A DNA stretch of 64,000 bases from Marchantia polymorpha subsp. ruderalis. Taxonomy: Eukaryota > Streptophyta > Marchantiopsida > Marchantiales > Marchantiaceae. Location: the NCBI GenBank assembly GCA_037833965.1, contig AP031357.1:17876001-17940000 (forward strand), written 5' to 3'. The translations under genes were made by a program, and so were the position numbers. Under the pieces are notes generated by a model. It had not been told where the DNA came from. It worked only from the letters and a program-made list of their open reading frames with translations, and did no database searches. Below, one piece after another: positions 1 through 12,000 of this stretch. Position 1 is the stretch's first letter; each line of letters starts with the position of its first letter.

Positions 1-2864
1 TAACTCGCAGTGTCACGTTGCCACTTTACACCCTCGAACTCTTTTGGCCAAGTGAACCTGGTCTGCTCAAGGTACTGTTTCGGAAGTTCTAAAAAACCGA
101 AACTACAACTTGTGATTCGCCTTCCTGACACAATGCATTATTTACCTCCTCCGTAACTTTAGCGGCGTACGTTCTTCTAGCAGTCAAGAAGCTGGAGGTC
201 ACACACTAATCTTGTGGAGGGTCTTACTTTTAGCCCCCGATACCAATGTTCAGTGCCGAGTACAAAGCGAGACTCTGGTAGCGATCGTACCGCAAAGTTT
301 TCCGCTGTCATTGAACCTAAAAGCTGGGTAAGTTCACCGACCGGACCATCAGAGTCCACCAGAACTGACATGTCGCAGAGGTATCTGCTCGTGTCATGCT
401 GGTGTGAAACTGAAGTTAGCAAGCCCAAATCGTCGATTGAGCACCCCAAGCTTTCCTTAGTGAAGGTATTATGTCTTAAAAGATATGGAACGATACCTCG
501 TACTGAACTTGATTGCAGACGTTTTATCTCTCATGGAAAGCCCGCGGAGTCCGGAACTGACGAACCGGACGTGGACAGGATACCAAGCGGTGGATGCGGT
601 TGTTGCAATTCAGTTATTGACTTCGAGGCAGTGGGCCATATAGAAGCGGTCAGCAACCCTTGTACTGAATTTAAAGGCCAAATCATGCAACTCACATTTC
701 TTTGTTCTGATAAGGAAAACCTGTCATTTGCAGCCCATCTCCCGGTCTTGGCGCTGCACCTTTGCCTGTGTGCTTCACAGCTACTGTACCATCTGCTTCG
801 ATCTTCCTCCAAACGCACAAAAGCTGAAGAAAGCTTCACCGGCAGCAGTAGATCTTCTGCCATCATTCATTCAATGATCATGTTCATATTGCAGCGATTA
901 TCGTCTCCAGTCAATATGTTTTATTCTCTGCTTGATGGATTCAGAAAGAGCCAAAGTCGAGACCGTGAGCAATCCTGTAAAGTTTTCCGAGAGTTCAGTT
1001 TGGAATGTCACTTGAACTGCTCGTGCCTGGACTGGATGTGCCTTGGAGGTTTCATCCCTGTTAGACTTGATGGGATCTTCCCATTTTTTTTGGTTTGTTG
1101 GTGGGATTTTCCTAATTTGGAGGTAAGCCAGTCAAGTGATGCATGATTTAGGATCAGGTAAGAAGGGATAAGTTGCCTCAAATGAATAACCCCTTTTAGT
1201 CAGAAGTACGCATGCTTAGAGTGGCACCACTAACCTCTTTTCCTAGTTCGATTCTAACGTACACATATTCGATTGGGTGAACAGATGCAAAGATCAACAC
1301 AAGATTCCATGGAAGGAACCCGTTTAGCTGTGAACGGGCAAAGAGGCTTCGTTGAGAATATCTGAGAGAGAATAATTGAACCCGAAACAGCTCTTGGAGA
1401 TTCACCTTATCCGGCACGATGTACTCCAAATTAAATGAATCAGTTACAGTAATTTGCAGTGTATTTGGTAAGTACACCCACTAGATTCAGCACTCCGTGT
1501 CTCCTGTTCCATGCTAATTCAATCAAATGTCCCTCTTCTCACCCAAAATATCCTCCTACTGATGAAGCTCTATTTGACCTTCAAACTCAGTCAGTCACGA
1601 CCCTTCATCTTCAAGATATCAAAACTTACACTGCCACAATATATTAAAATAGTCATCAAGTACTGGAAAACATAGATAGACAGAATATTCCTCTCCATTT
1701 GCTATCTAGATTTACCGAAGTAGGTATGTGGGAGAATATTCCATGGGCTTGCTTTCCCAATACAACCTCGTTTTCATGTGCAAGTTCCTCGTGTCCTTGT
1801 CTTCAGCTTTGAATCTCTTTCGAGTTTTATTTCTCTCGGTTCGTAGTACACTGCTGAAGCAGCATTCAACTTCTACGATTGCTGATTTCCATTCTTGAAT
1901 CCAAGTATTCATCCAAGTATGACCAGATGCCACCTGACCTGATCAAGCAGAACTTGTAGCCTCCGAAGGTCTCCTCTGTTTCCTCCAAACATTGGCAGAA
2001 TAATCGGAATATAAACAATTAGTATCTGCTCATTGTGAGTGTTGGATCGATGGGTACCAGTTCTCCAGTTCTCTTTTTCTTAATGTAAGTCTCAGTAGGA
2101 TTGATTCTCGGAGCGGCAGCGAAGGAATCTCACGTGAGCAATCTCATTAAGTGCACCAACTTAAGAATCTGCAGAGAATTCGTTTTGTCCTTTCATAAGC
2201 AGTGACTTAAGTCGATCATTGAAACCCGTTCAAATATTTAACCATCACGATTCAGGCCCAGACATAGTCCACCATTCACAAACTTCCGCATTACAGTAGT
2301 ACAGCTAATTAACAAGTCCAGAGCACCGAGAATGCCTTAAACAGATTGTCGTTAGGATAAGTTCGACAAGATGCTCTCCAACATGTTCACAGTATCTCAG
2401 AATATATTTTAAATTTCTCTTCCTACTGAAACTTACAAAACTAAACTAAACCCTAAACTAGGACTACAGGAGGTTACTTACTGTACTTAAGCATCTTCTG
2501 TAATGCCAAGTCAAGGGTAGTGACTAATAATATGCTCTGGAAATCACTCAACATCATCATCTCAGTCTAAATGATGCGTTCGTTGTACACCTCTTCTACT
2601 AGTGGCTGCCACATAAACCATGAGTGATATGTACTAAAATTCTGCAAGTAAACCTCCTTGGTTGTGTTAACTTATCTATGGATGACTCATACTAACTGCA
2701 TGGGCAAATTATGTCATCGACACCACTGCAACTCCAGATTGAACAGGGTGTGCATAATAAGTTACCGAATAAATTATCGTTAGCTCTACAAATAGCCAGG
2801 AAGATTTTATCGCGCCTCGAATCAATCTTGCCGTGGAGTCTATTTCAGCAGTACATCACAAATT
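1..2864. other. Left-edge stretch without a supportable gene
   Basis: No conserved protein domain is seen on either strand. The longest open frame starts at the ATG at 370 and is listed separately. The rest has dense stop codons and moderate base composition, like plant intergenic or untranslated sequence. A gene lying mostly outside the left edge could reach into it, but nothing shows this. Confidence 0.5.
370..1146 (+). other. 258-codon open frame, probably not a gene
   Basis: The frame is open upstream as far as about 214, but the first ATG is at 370, giving 258 codons. The translation is rich in Ser, Cys, Leu and Arg and has no domain, signal peptide or repeat that I recognise. Its composition resembles translated non-coding plant DNA. 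It might be an exon of an unrecognised gene or part of a long untranslated region, but there is no positive evidence of coding. Confidence 0.15.
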
Positions 2865-2990
2865 GTCACAGCCTTCTCATTAGGCACTGACTAAGATAGT
2901 GGACAATTATTTAAATGCACTGGAAATGTCACAATTTTCTCGTTAGGCACTCACAATGACCAGTGGCATATTATTAAAACTTACCTACAT
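2865..2990. repeat. Degenerate tandem duplication, about 73-bp offset
   Basis: Two neighbouring stretches begin GTCACA, continue with a TTCTC-TTAGGCACT core at about 2870 and 2945, and end in ATTTAAA or ATTAAA. They share most bases over about 50 positions, so this looks like an old local duplication. No function is suggested. Confidence 0.4.
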
Positions 2991-4221
2991 CATTCGGTAC
3001 TTTGACTAAGCAGCAGGGATCCGTGGGTTTTGTCATGCACAAGCAGCTTATGTCACATCTGCAATTTGCAGTAACCACAAATGACGAAGAGAAATTGATG
3101 GCTACTCACGTGCATATTTAAGCATCTATGAGCTCATCTCACTGCCACAGGAGCAGCTCCATGTACATTTCTGCAGTCTTTTGTACAGCTAGTTTCTTTA
3201 CCGGCTTTACCCGATCAAATGCCCACTACTATCTCTTCTTAACACAGGATTTGATGAGGGAGGAGTTCTACATTGGAAACTCTCCTCAATTTGCATGATT
3301 CTCTTTTGTATATAAGTTCGCTACAGAACTTCTGCAAATTAAAATTTTCACAACCCTATAAACGGAAATTTCCAGTGCTTATCTGGTCAGAAAATTACAG
3401 TACTCAGGGAAAGCAAACTCTTATTATGCAATTGGTGTTACAAAATCACACCTATCTCTTTGATATGCTTCTATAGAGCAAACCACATCATAACCCAAAC
3501 TCCAGTGCAGGTAGTTCACAGCTACTAAAGCTTTGACACAAAACCATGTGAAGATATGCTTGCACACAGTGTCTTCCCATCCAGCCATGTTTGATAGCGG
3601 AAAGGGGGCCAAGTGTATAGCAAAATCGATGAACATGTTAAAAAATATGTTGAACGATGCTTATTGAGTTTTACAACTCTGTAAGGTGCATTTATGGGAC
3701 TTGGGATAACTTTCAAAAGGAGAAGTTGTACCCAGGTAATGATTTCGAGGGAAATGTAATGAAACCAATAAATACACCTTGACCTTACTCAATAGATAAT
3801 CATCGTACGGATTCAGTTTACTTTTCCAGGTCCGCAGAATACTCTTTTTGGACTAGAACCTTCCCTCGCATTAACGTGTTCAAGAGGGGAGAGAAAAAAA
3901 TACAAATGTTAACCTTTTGTTGCCACTGCAATGTAGTTTACGCATTCTTTGAGACATAAAATTATCGGGTTAAGACGTAACCCCTGGTAAACCCAAAACA
4001 ACATGTTTCATTTTACGGGATCGGACCATCTACGACCTTGAACCACCACAGTTAGTGGTGTTCCAGTATTATCTGGGGTAATTTCGAGTAGAAAGATGAA
4101 ATCACGGTTCGGACTCATGGTGCCCGTCGTTTTTTTTAACATGGCCGCGAAGGAGTCGCCAAAATACTCTCGCCCGACAGTGGCATTCACTCTCCACTCT
4201 ATAGAACAAATCAGTAGGTTA
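2991..4221. other. Intergenic, nothing recognised
   Basis: Frames are short and interrupted on both strands. No domain, RNA gene or clear repeat was seen. Confidence 0.4.
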
Positions 4222-4315
4222 TAAGAACATAGCTGATGGTGTCCGTCGAATGAGGTCCCATCCGCTAAATTGAAACCTGTTGGGTCACTTCAAGTAATTT
4301 CCTCAAGAATGCAAG
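4222..4315 (+). repeat. Dispersed repeat, copy 1
   Basis: This stretch shares an ordered series of blocks with 5340-5456: GAACATAG near the start, AGGTCCCAT in the middle, and TCAAGTAATT followed by CTC near the end. Spacing and many bases differ, so the copies are old. A partial inverted copy lies at 5018-5075. Confidence 0.4.
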
Positions 4316-4331
4316 GGCATTAACCTACGTT

Positions 4332-4388
4332 GCAACATTGAAAAATATAGCCGGTTACGTTATAACTGGCTATATTTTACAATGTTGC
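4332..4388. repeat. Short foldback hairpin
   Basis: The arms begin with GCAACATTG on the left and end with CAATGTTGC on the right. They pair over about 25 bp with two mismatches, leaving a loop of only a few bases. It is too short-looped for a typical plant microRNA precursor. It may be the end of a MITE or a replication-error palindrome. Confidence 0.6.
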
Positions 4389-4423
4389 TTAATATTGGAC
4401 TCTGGATATATTAAGGGAGCGGC

Positions 4424-4597
4424 TAGTCTAATTATTCCGCACCCTAGGCTAATGTTCCTATGGTGTGCATTATTTTTCCCCCTTTTCCTTGTCCCGCGGA
4501 GGTTATACATCGAGAGATATAGCCTCCGTCCGGTACTGGTATCGACTCTATCACAGAGATATCTGTGAGTATAGAAGGGTGAAGAATGATTAGACTA
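4424..4597. repeat. Foldback element with 22-bp terminal inverted repeats
   Basis: The left arm at 4424-4445 reads TAGTCTAATTATTCCGCACC. The right arm at 4576-4597 is its near reverse complement, ending ATGATTAGACTA. A second smaller hairpin lies inside at about 4499-4529, GGAGGTTATA pairing with TATAGCCTCC. The size of about 174 bp and the lack of coding sequence suit a MITE-like element. No target duplication was resolved. Confidence 0.45.
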
Positions 4598-5017
4598 AAG
4601 TGAGGATCATTAGCTCTTCCCTGTATCAATATAAACATGAAAAGCTCTTGTTCCCAAATTCCAACCTGCAACCTCCCTCCAGCTTTTCTCGGCGACATTG
4701 TATTCTAGCTCCGGGGATTTCGCTTTTACGCCTTGTACTCCCTGGCGTGAGCCGAAACCAGCCTCCTCTTGAGAAAGAACACCTTGCCTTCTGACGAGAT
4801 GGCCGAGTAGATGAAATCCACACACCCACGCGAGAAATGCGATGGAATTTCCCCCGTCCTCCCAAGACCCACTCACCGAACCGTACACGAGAATTTGCAC
4901 ATCGTTCGTGAAGTAACAAGCAGCTATGACCTAACGAGATGAGAACTGTAAACGAAATGATGAATCATGTACAGGTTCACTCGGTCTATGGTTTGGTGAT
5001 AACGTGTTTCAGGAGAA

Positions 5018-5075
5018 ATGTACTTGATGGGACCCCTACGGCGGGTCACCGTCAATTATGTTATTGTAACTGCTT
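5018..5075 (-). repeat. Dispersed repeat, partial inverted copy
   Basis: ACTTGATGGGACCCC followed by a block containing CACCGTCA and TATGTT matches the reverse complement of 5340-5456 with an internal deletion. Together the two could form the arms of a foldback unit of about 440 bp. Confidence 0.4.
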
Positions 5076-5339
5076 TGTTTCCACTTCAATGAAAAAAAGG
5101 AATTCTTCTCTAAGTTAAATTAAAGTTAAATTCTTCCCTTCCCAGGGCTCCCAATCTTCATATGCAAGAGCCCAATTTCTCACGCACCAAAATGATTTTA
5201 CAGTTGTAATGTATGGGCGTAATCTACTTACTCTTTACTTGTTTTTCTAAAACTTTTGGCCGATAATTATTTATTTTGGTCCGTGAAGTATTTTGGGAGA
5301 AGTCACTTTTCAATAAAGAGACCCAGGGCTTTTCCTAAC

Positions 5340-5456
5340 CCGGACTCAAAGCAATTACAAGAACTTGTAATAGAACATAGGTGACGGTGTATTGAACTGC
5401 CGTCAGAAGGTCCCATAGGGTAAAATACAACGAACGGGGTCCCATCAAGTAATTGA
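5340..5456 (+). repeat. Dispersed repeat, copy 2
   Basis: This is related in direct orientation to 4222-4315 and in inverted orientation to 5018-5075. The shared blocks are AGAACATAG, AGGTCCCAT, GGGTCCCATCAAGTAATT and CTC. No open frame is conserved between copies, which argues for a non-coding repeat. Confidence 0.4.
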
Positions 5457-7899
5457 CTCGCTTTCCGAGCGCGAATGGAGTACGTTTTGACCTTCTATGT
5501 GATAATACTCCGTCTCGATGAAAGGACCATAGCACACATTTCTCTTTCATGACCTATCATACTGCTTCCACGTTAATTTAGAACATAAAATGCTAAGGAC
5601 CATCCATGGTATATTTTCTATTATTGAATGTTACGTTTTTTTTTTATTCAGTAAGTCCCCATAGACGATCAATGAAATTTTATATGATTAATTTACAGCA
5701 GAATAAGAAAATTATTAAAGATATACCCTAATCCTTATCCGTGATTACTTTCTCATGGAGAATACATGATATTGAATGAAGCCATTTTTGGGCCTGGACA
5801 CTTTTCGCTCCAGGTTGGACTCTGGGAACAATAGCTTTTCATGCTCCGAGGCAATCTGCGAACTGAATTACGAGATTGTCATACACAATATCGAAAATTT
5901 ATTAGATTCCAGAAGAAAGCGCTATGTGCTTAACGTAAAAGCTGCTTGCCTTTTTATCCTGTCTCATGGCCATACATGCAAACATGTGATAATATTTGTT
6001 CAAGCGTGATGACAAAAAAGGAAAAGTGGTGAGCTTCATATAATGATGATGGTGTGAAATATATTTTTCATCAGCTGTCGTGATTTATTCTCTTCTGTAT
6101 ATCCTTAACCTTGTCCCTGCTGTCATTAGGATGGCTGGTACTTGGCTACTCTGGTACAAAAAATCGTTAACTGTACATTTCTCTTGTTCGACCTTCAATT
6201 TGTGGTCAAATTTATTGACCGTTCCTCGAGCCTACTAAACAACGATTGTAGAAGTGCTTGCCTATGACGTCTCGTCTCTTCACGTTCTGTATGAGGTAGA
6301 ATGCTAAGAAGATTTAAATTGATATGGAATGATTGTCTATATCATTTGATGTTTGCAATTGTAAAAGTAAGAAGGAAACACAATGTGGTCTCTTGCGACT
6401 TATTTCACAATGTAAAGTACATTAGAATTCATATATATCGTGGTATATTTTTCTACTTGTTTGAAAAAGCATGACTTGGAGATTCAGTATAAGCGAAAAA
6501 ATTAAATTTTTATTTTTTTTTTGTCTTCAGAAATAAATTTAATTTATAGTCTAAAAATGTGATGTAGATCATTTTTGAAGATAGTATGAATAGCTAGATA
6601 GGATATATAGTGTGGTAGATGAACATAGTTAGATTGAAGATATATTTTACAAGCATATTTTTATTATTTTCAAAATACTTGAAAATGTTTACTGTGGAAA
6701 TTAATTAAAAAATAATCTAATTCTGGTTCCTTTTGGAGATAGTAAACATATTTTCACATCTTCATGAGAATCCTTTGAAACAAATGAAAAAAATAAACTC
6801 AAAAAGCGATCAAACCATTATCTTCTTATAACATGATCTTACATTTTATCTTTACAAACGAGCAAGCACAGTAGTTTCTCCCTGTTTATAATAAAGATAT
6901 TCAGTAAAATTATTTTAAGTGAATGAGCGTTTTCTTTTTCAATTATTGCATTCATTGATTTCATAGGATATGTTATTTGAAAATCAAAAAATTTGAACAT
7001 ATATGGAAATTAAATAATAAGTTACTATTAAATCCCTCATGAAATTTGATCCGATAACTGATATCATGCGGTTTTCTAAACCTTGCCAATACTGCTTCAC
7101 TCTATAAGAGGATTCGAATGGAACAAAATGCAAAATGGATATTTGAAAATTACAATCCAAGACCACTCGCGTTAATATTGGATTATGGAGGGAAACTTAT
7201 GATGCGTGCTTTTGTTGGATGAAGTAATCTATCCTTCGAGTGAGCCTGAATCCAGCAAAAGCTCTAGTGAGTCCAACTTCCTTGATAGTGATCACGTGGA
7301 CCCTCCCCTTCCCGGAAAGAGAGGTATCAAATGTCGAGGGGGACTAGATTATGAAGGCTCGAGCGGGACAAAATAAATTAGAGAAATATTAGATTATTCA
7401 TCAAGCCATACTACGACGATGGAAAGCCAATGGTAACGCGGGTCTAGCCCCAAATAACATCGAGGAAGAAAATCTGCTTAACCACATATAAGATGCGCAG
7501 ATCATGTAAGTGTGTGATAGATCTCTTACAAATTACAAGAGAATGTAATTCAAAGTATTAATTCACACTCAAAAAGGCACATGTTCATTTGGTGATTATT
7601 CTAGTCCTGAGTAAATTAACGGAGCCCCCGTCATGGTTACCCAGGCATGTCCAAGATAGGAAAATGCACCAAAATCGATGCTTAAGTAATCATGAAGCAA
7701 GGAGGAAGGCGACACTCGAGAGGAGGAGATTCAAGCGAAACGAGGACGGAGCGGCCGGAAATCTTATCCTCACAGATCAGGACCACCATTAAGTACCAAT
7801 ATCGATCCTCCTTCCGAGCCATTACATCAAACGAAACGACCTGCGGGGCGGCCGAAACTTCCAGATCCCATCGTCCGGCCGGAGATCATTAGCGCGGGA
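5457..7899. other. AT-leaning intergenic DNA
   Basis: This stretch, most clearly 6.4-7.1 kb, is AT-rich with poly-A and poly-T runs. Frames are all shorter than 80 codons and show no domain. No RNA gene was seen. Confidence 0.4.
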
Positions 7900-8890
7900 C
7901 GAGCAGGTGGAGTAGGCCCGTAGTCTCGCGGGTCCAGAAGGATAAGTCTCGGGTCTTCTCAGCGAGTCCTCCCGCTCCCCCTTGTCGTCAAATGCGGTCT
8001 TTGGCGGCGGAGTCCGAGCCGAGCCGAGCCGAGCTGGCCGGCCGTCCCTTCCACGGGCGACCTCATCATTCCGCCTGTGCTCAAGGCTCGTCCCACAAAG
8101 GGAGGGTACAGGAACAGTCGTCGAGTCCCGAGGATTAAATTAAGTTAACCCAAAGCAGAGAGATGCTATATTAAGTTAGAATCCGAGTCTCGTCTGCCTG
8201 CCCAGGAGGAATTATCAGCTTTTCCCGTGCGACCTGATACCGAATAAAGAAGCAATTTTCTGCATGCTTCGAAGGCTCGAGGCCAGGTCCCGTCCCGGCC
8301 CCGAGGGACGACCGTTGTTGCCTAGCACACGTGAGGGTGAGGGCATAATCTGATCGACTCGGGTTCACTTCAAAGTCCGGGCGCGGAGAGCGACGGCGAT
8401 ATTTAATTTGAGCCGCGTCGGCGCGCCAAGCCAGCCGAGTCGATGGACGGACGGCGGTCGACGTCTCGCGACGTAGCACGTGAAAGGCGTCGGACGGTGC
8501 ACTCGCCTGCGCCCCTGCCTCGTCCGCAGGCCGAGCGGTGGCTCGCGAGCACGACGGCTCGCTTTTCTATCCGAATCGCGAGGCCAGGACGATGTAGAGC
8601 TTGCGGGCTCTGCAAGAGACATGTCCATGTGCAGCGGTTATGTAAAGCATATGACAGAAGCTTCGTTCTGAACGGGGTCGGGGTCGGGGTCGAGGAGGGC
8701 GCGTTTTATATGGTTTTTCGTCTCCGATGGGGTCGTCGAGCGCGAGTATTCCCGCTGAAAAGGCCCACCTCTGTAGGGGCCGCGAAATATCACTGCGACG
8801 GATGTTCGCCGATAACCATATCGGCGTATCGGAGCAAAAAAGGGAGGGACCCTTTCCTATCCGGCTTCGACGATTAGATTCCTCCATATC
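7900..8890 (+). promoter_or_regulatory. CpG-rich block, possible promoter of the 8.9 kb hairpin transcript
   Basis: Base composition changes sharply to GC-rich with many CG steps and overlapping spurious open frames on both strands. It includes a GAGCC microrepeat near 8020 and a GGGGTC microrepeat at 8674-8693. A TATA-like TTTTATATGG lies near 8705, about 200 bp upstream of the long hairpin. No protein frame here is recognisable: the 144-codon ATG frame from 8443 is Arg-rich and domain-free. The promoter role is inference from composition and position. Confidence 0.25.
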
Positions 8891-8905
8891 TGATGCTCAG
8901 CGAAT

Positions 8906-9032
8906 CACCTGAACGTGGTACTAGCTGCTGCTCTCCTACTCAAATTCATGAATTCCCTTTCTTGTGTTTAATCATGAATTTGAGACGGAGAGCAGCAGCA
9001 AGTATCACGTTCAGGTGAAACACAAGAAAGGG
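8906..9032 (+). ncRNA. Long near-perfect hairpin, candidate microRNA precursor
   Basis: The arms at 8906-8951 and 8972-9017 are 46 bases each and complementary at 42 positions; one of the differences can be a G-U pair. The loop is 20 bases. The stem includes a GCTGCTGCTCTCC core. Stem length, few bulges and small loop are typical of a plant microRNA precursor, but I do not recognise a known mature sequence. Oddly, 15 bases of the loop (8955-8969) are perfectly complementary to 9018-9032 just after the stem. A pseudoknot or alternative hairpin is therefore possible. Both strands would fold, so the orientation is a guess from the CpG-rich block upstream. It could instead be a template-switch inverted duplication with no product. 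Confidence 0.4.
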
Positions 9033-12000
9033 ATTGGAAAAGATAAGAACTGTCGATCCATCTCGTATAAAAATTTGAACTTCGATGCTCATGTTTTAAT
9101 CAGTGCAAAGTCCAAAGTGAATCAAGGAAAAAGATCGGCCGGGCATGTCGTGTTGTGGTGCAGTAAGAGTTTACGCAACTCCCTCCTTGACATATTGGAC
9201 TCTAGTCGGTGTCCAAATGCCTGGACAAGCCTTTCCGGTTATTATTGGAACTGAATCATGTTGTACATGGGAGTGCCGGGCCTTTCGCAGCATGGGGGCC
9301 GGATAATGAGGGGAAAAGAAGGATGCAGGTCTCATCAAGAGTTTTGCAAAACATTGATTCCATGAGTGCGAACGCTTGCGTCCAAGAAAATATCACGGAC
9401 AGCCTCGAGGAACAAAGGCATGACGTACGAGTAGACCGCAAAGAGAAAGCAAACGGAAAAAGAATCTAGAAACAAATAGTCTGTAAAGACATTCATGTTT
9501 TACATAAAAGGCCTTCATTTCCCAGTCAATAATTTCCTCGATTCAATGGTGAACCCGACAGTCGGATGGCAATACAATCGGACACTAGACCACTGTCGTG
9601 ACGGAGTGAACCATACTAAAACCACAGAGCGGAGTACGTACTCGACTCCCAGCAGGACTTTCTTCACCTTAAAAACCTTTAGGGTACCAGTACAGGAATC
9701 GTGCTCAGAGCTGCGAACCGGCCCGCCGTACTGTAGATACCTCAGGCTCGGAGAGTTACTTTCCTTGCCGCCATGGCCAACATCCTTAAAGAAGGCAGAG
9801 CAGGTTCACCTCGTCCCTTGGGACTCGACCTCCTCCGACTTCGCGTAGATTTGATTGTCTGCGTACGCATTGATCCGTTCGTCCCCACGATGTCACCTGT
9901 ACGCGACAGCATGCGCTGAAAATCCCCACATTACTTACGGAAACCGTTTCTGACCAGAGTGCTGAGAATCATAACTCGGTATCCCATTATTCCCGATCTC
10001 CCCGTCGGTTTTCGGAAACAGGTCACCTTACGAAACCACTATTTTCCTGAACCAGTGCGAGTCGCTCGCCCCAACGAGCGCCCCCATTAGACGAAGGTCT
10101 CGAATTATGAACAAGATCAGGCGAGAGAAAGAACGGACATGCAATGCCGTTCCCAAAGGAATGGGAAAGACCTCGATCGACGTGGAGAGCATGAGAAGAC
10201 GAGAGCCATGGCCAGAGCCACTAAAGAGCACGAGTCAAATATTGAAGGCAAGTCTTCGTAAGTCAGCATTCGTGATTCCACCTGCCTCGTACATTTTGCT
10301 TCGTATGGATCGAGGTCGTCCCCAACATAATACAAATCACTGGTGCTGCATAATAGATCGGTCATTGGCCTCGTCGAGAAATTACTGACTCCGGTTTTGT
10401 AGAAAAGGAACGTCAACCTCCATCCACAGCAATCACTTCAGCCTATGCTCCTTGGAATGCTCAATGATATGTAGACCGTCGATCTCGACTACTAGCATAG
10501 TGTATGAAATATTTAGCATCTAGCCCATCCGTTTAAGATTTGATGGAGTTTTCCCCCGAAAAATTGCTACATCCGTAAAATTGTTCCGTCCACACATGCA
10601 ACAAGTGGGATATGGAATAACAGGATAAACTGTTTTCTTTACAATTGGGCCCCACTTTAGTCCCGAAACTTAAGAACACTGCTCGTCACATGATATCGGA
10701 AAGAAAGATGAATGTTGTCAAACATGACTTGAAAGTGAACTTAGAAAATTGACTTAGAAGAGTGAAATGTTTCCCGGTGTTAGTCTTTCCTGAGACTTTC
10801 CTTGAAAACGTTCTCATGCTTGATGCCTAAAGTGCTCAGGTCGATTTCAGATACTGAATGATGTTGGGGTGTGAAACTTTAACCACTAAAATCTTGACAA
10901 CATTCTCCATCCCTTCTAATCTTCAAGCTCCGATCTGTCTTATCAGAAATAAATTACTTTGAACCGCGATGGATACCGGATAAAGTATGGATCCACCAGA
11001 TCATACCCTGATGTATGTGAAAGGAAATGCGTAAGACCCAATAGCATCATAGTGGTGAATATATACATCCTTTATGGACATAAGGCAATCAAAAGACAAA
11101 TGTCACATAGACTCTCATATGAACTTACACAGTTTTAATGAACTGGAGCCGCTGATCTAATTCGCGCTGCGTCTTATTGACTAGGCATCACATACGAAAC
11201 CGTGTAATAACAACATGCGCTTGGACAGGCGTACCAGATCTCCTTTTCAATCAACTCCTCTCAAATCATGCAGAGACAGATGGGCAGTCACAATCTCGGT
11301 TCCGGCAAGAAACCCTCAACTATTTACTGGCAGCAGACTCGAGAGCGCTCGGATGAAACCTGTAACGATGGGACAGCGAAACCACTTTGACTACGGTGAT
11401 TTTCTCTTCAATATATCTCAAAGCTCTTGTAGCATTAGGTGAAGAGACACGCATAATTTAATTGTACTTTCGGTCACCAGAATCAGTGACTCTGCATAAT
11501 GGTCTAACGAAGGAAATAACTCCAGCAGCCAGGATTCATGTCAAAGATAGGCAGAGAGTGAGTGGACGAACATAATGTTTGGGACAGTTTAAAAGCTGAA
11601 AAAGCGTCAAACGCAGGGTGGAGACGTAGACCGTGGTTAGGTTAACCGGTAACCATGCACGCCGCGATCTCTGCTGCATACTGCACCAGACGTCTTCGGA
11701 TCGCTGCTGTATACAGGAACACACCGCCCAGGCCGGTAATCGTATCCTGCAAGCGGTTCCGGGCGCTCTGTCAGGATCCAGGGGGTGCGCATTGAGTACA
11801 CTGGCACACTCTCCAGTCATGAGCCGTGTCTTATCTGATCGACTCGGGACTGACCATCGATCTCGCCATGAAGGATACTGACCGTACGATCGAGACGATG
11901 TCATCTCTACTGTACATTCCCTGGTACATGACATTCGGTTGTTGTTGGTTGGCATTTCCCGCAGTGACCACTTTTAGCACGCTGATACAGCCAAATTAAA

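Noticed and set aside
2445..2465. Telomere-like AAACCCTAAA word
   Set aside because: It occurs once and is not in tandem, so it is chance.
8171..8887. Possible Arg-rich protein genes in the CpG-rich block
   Set aside because: Frames overlap in all phases on both strands, as expected from GC-rich DNA with few stops.
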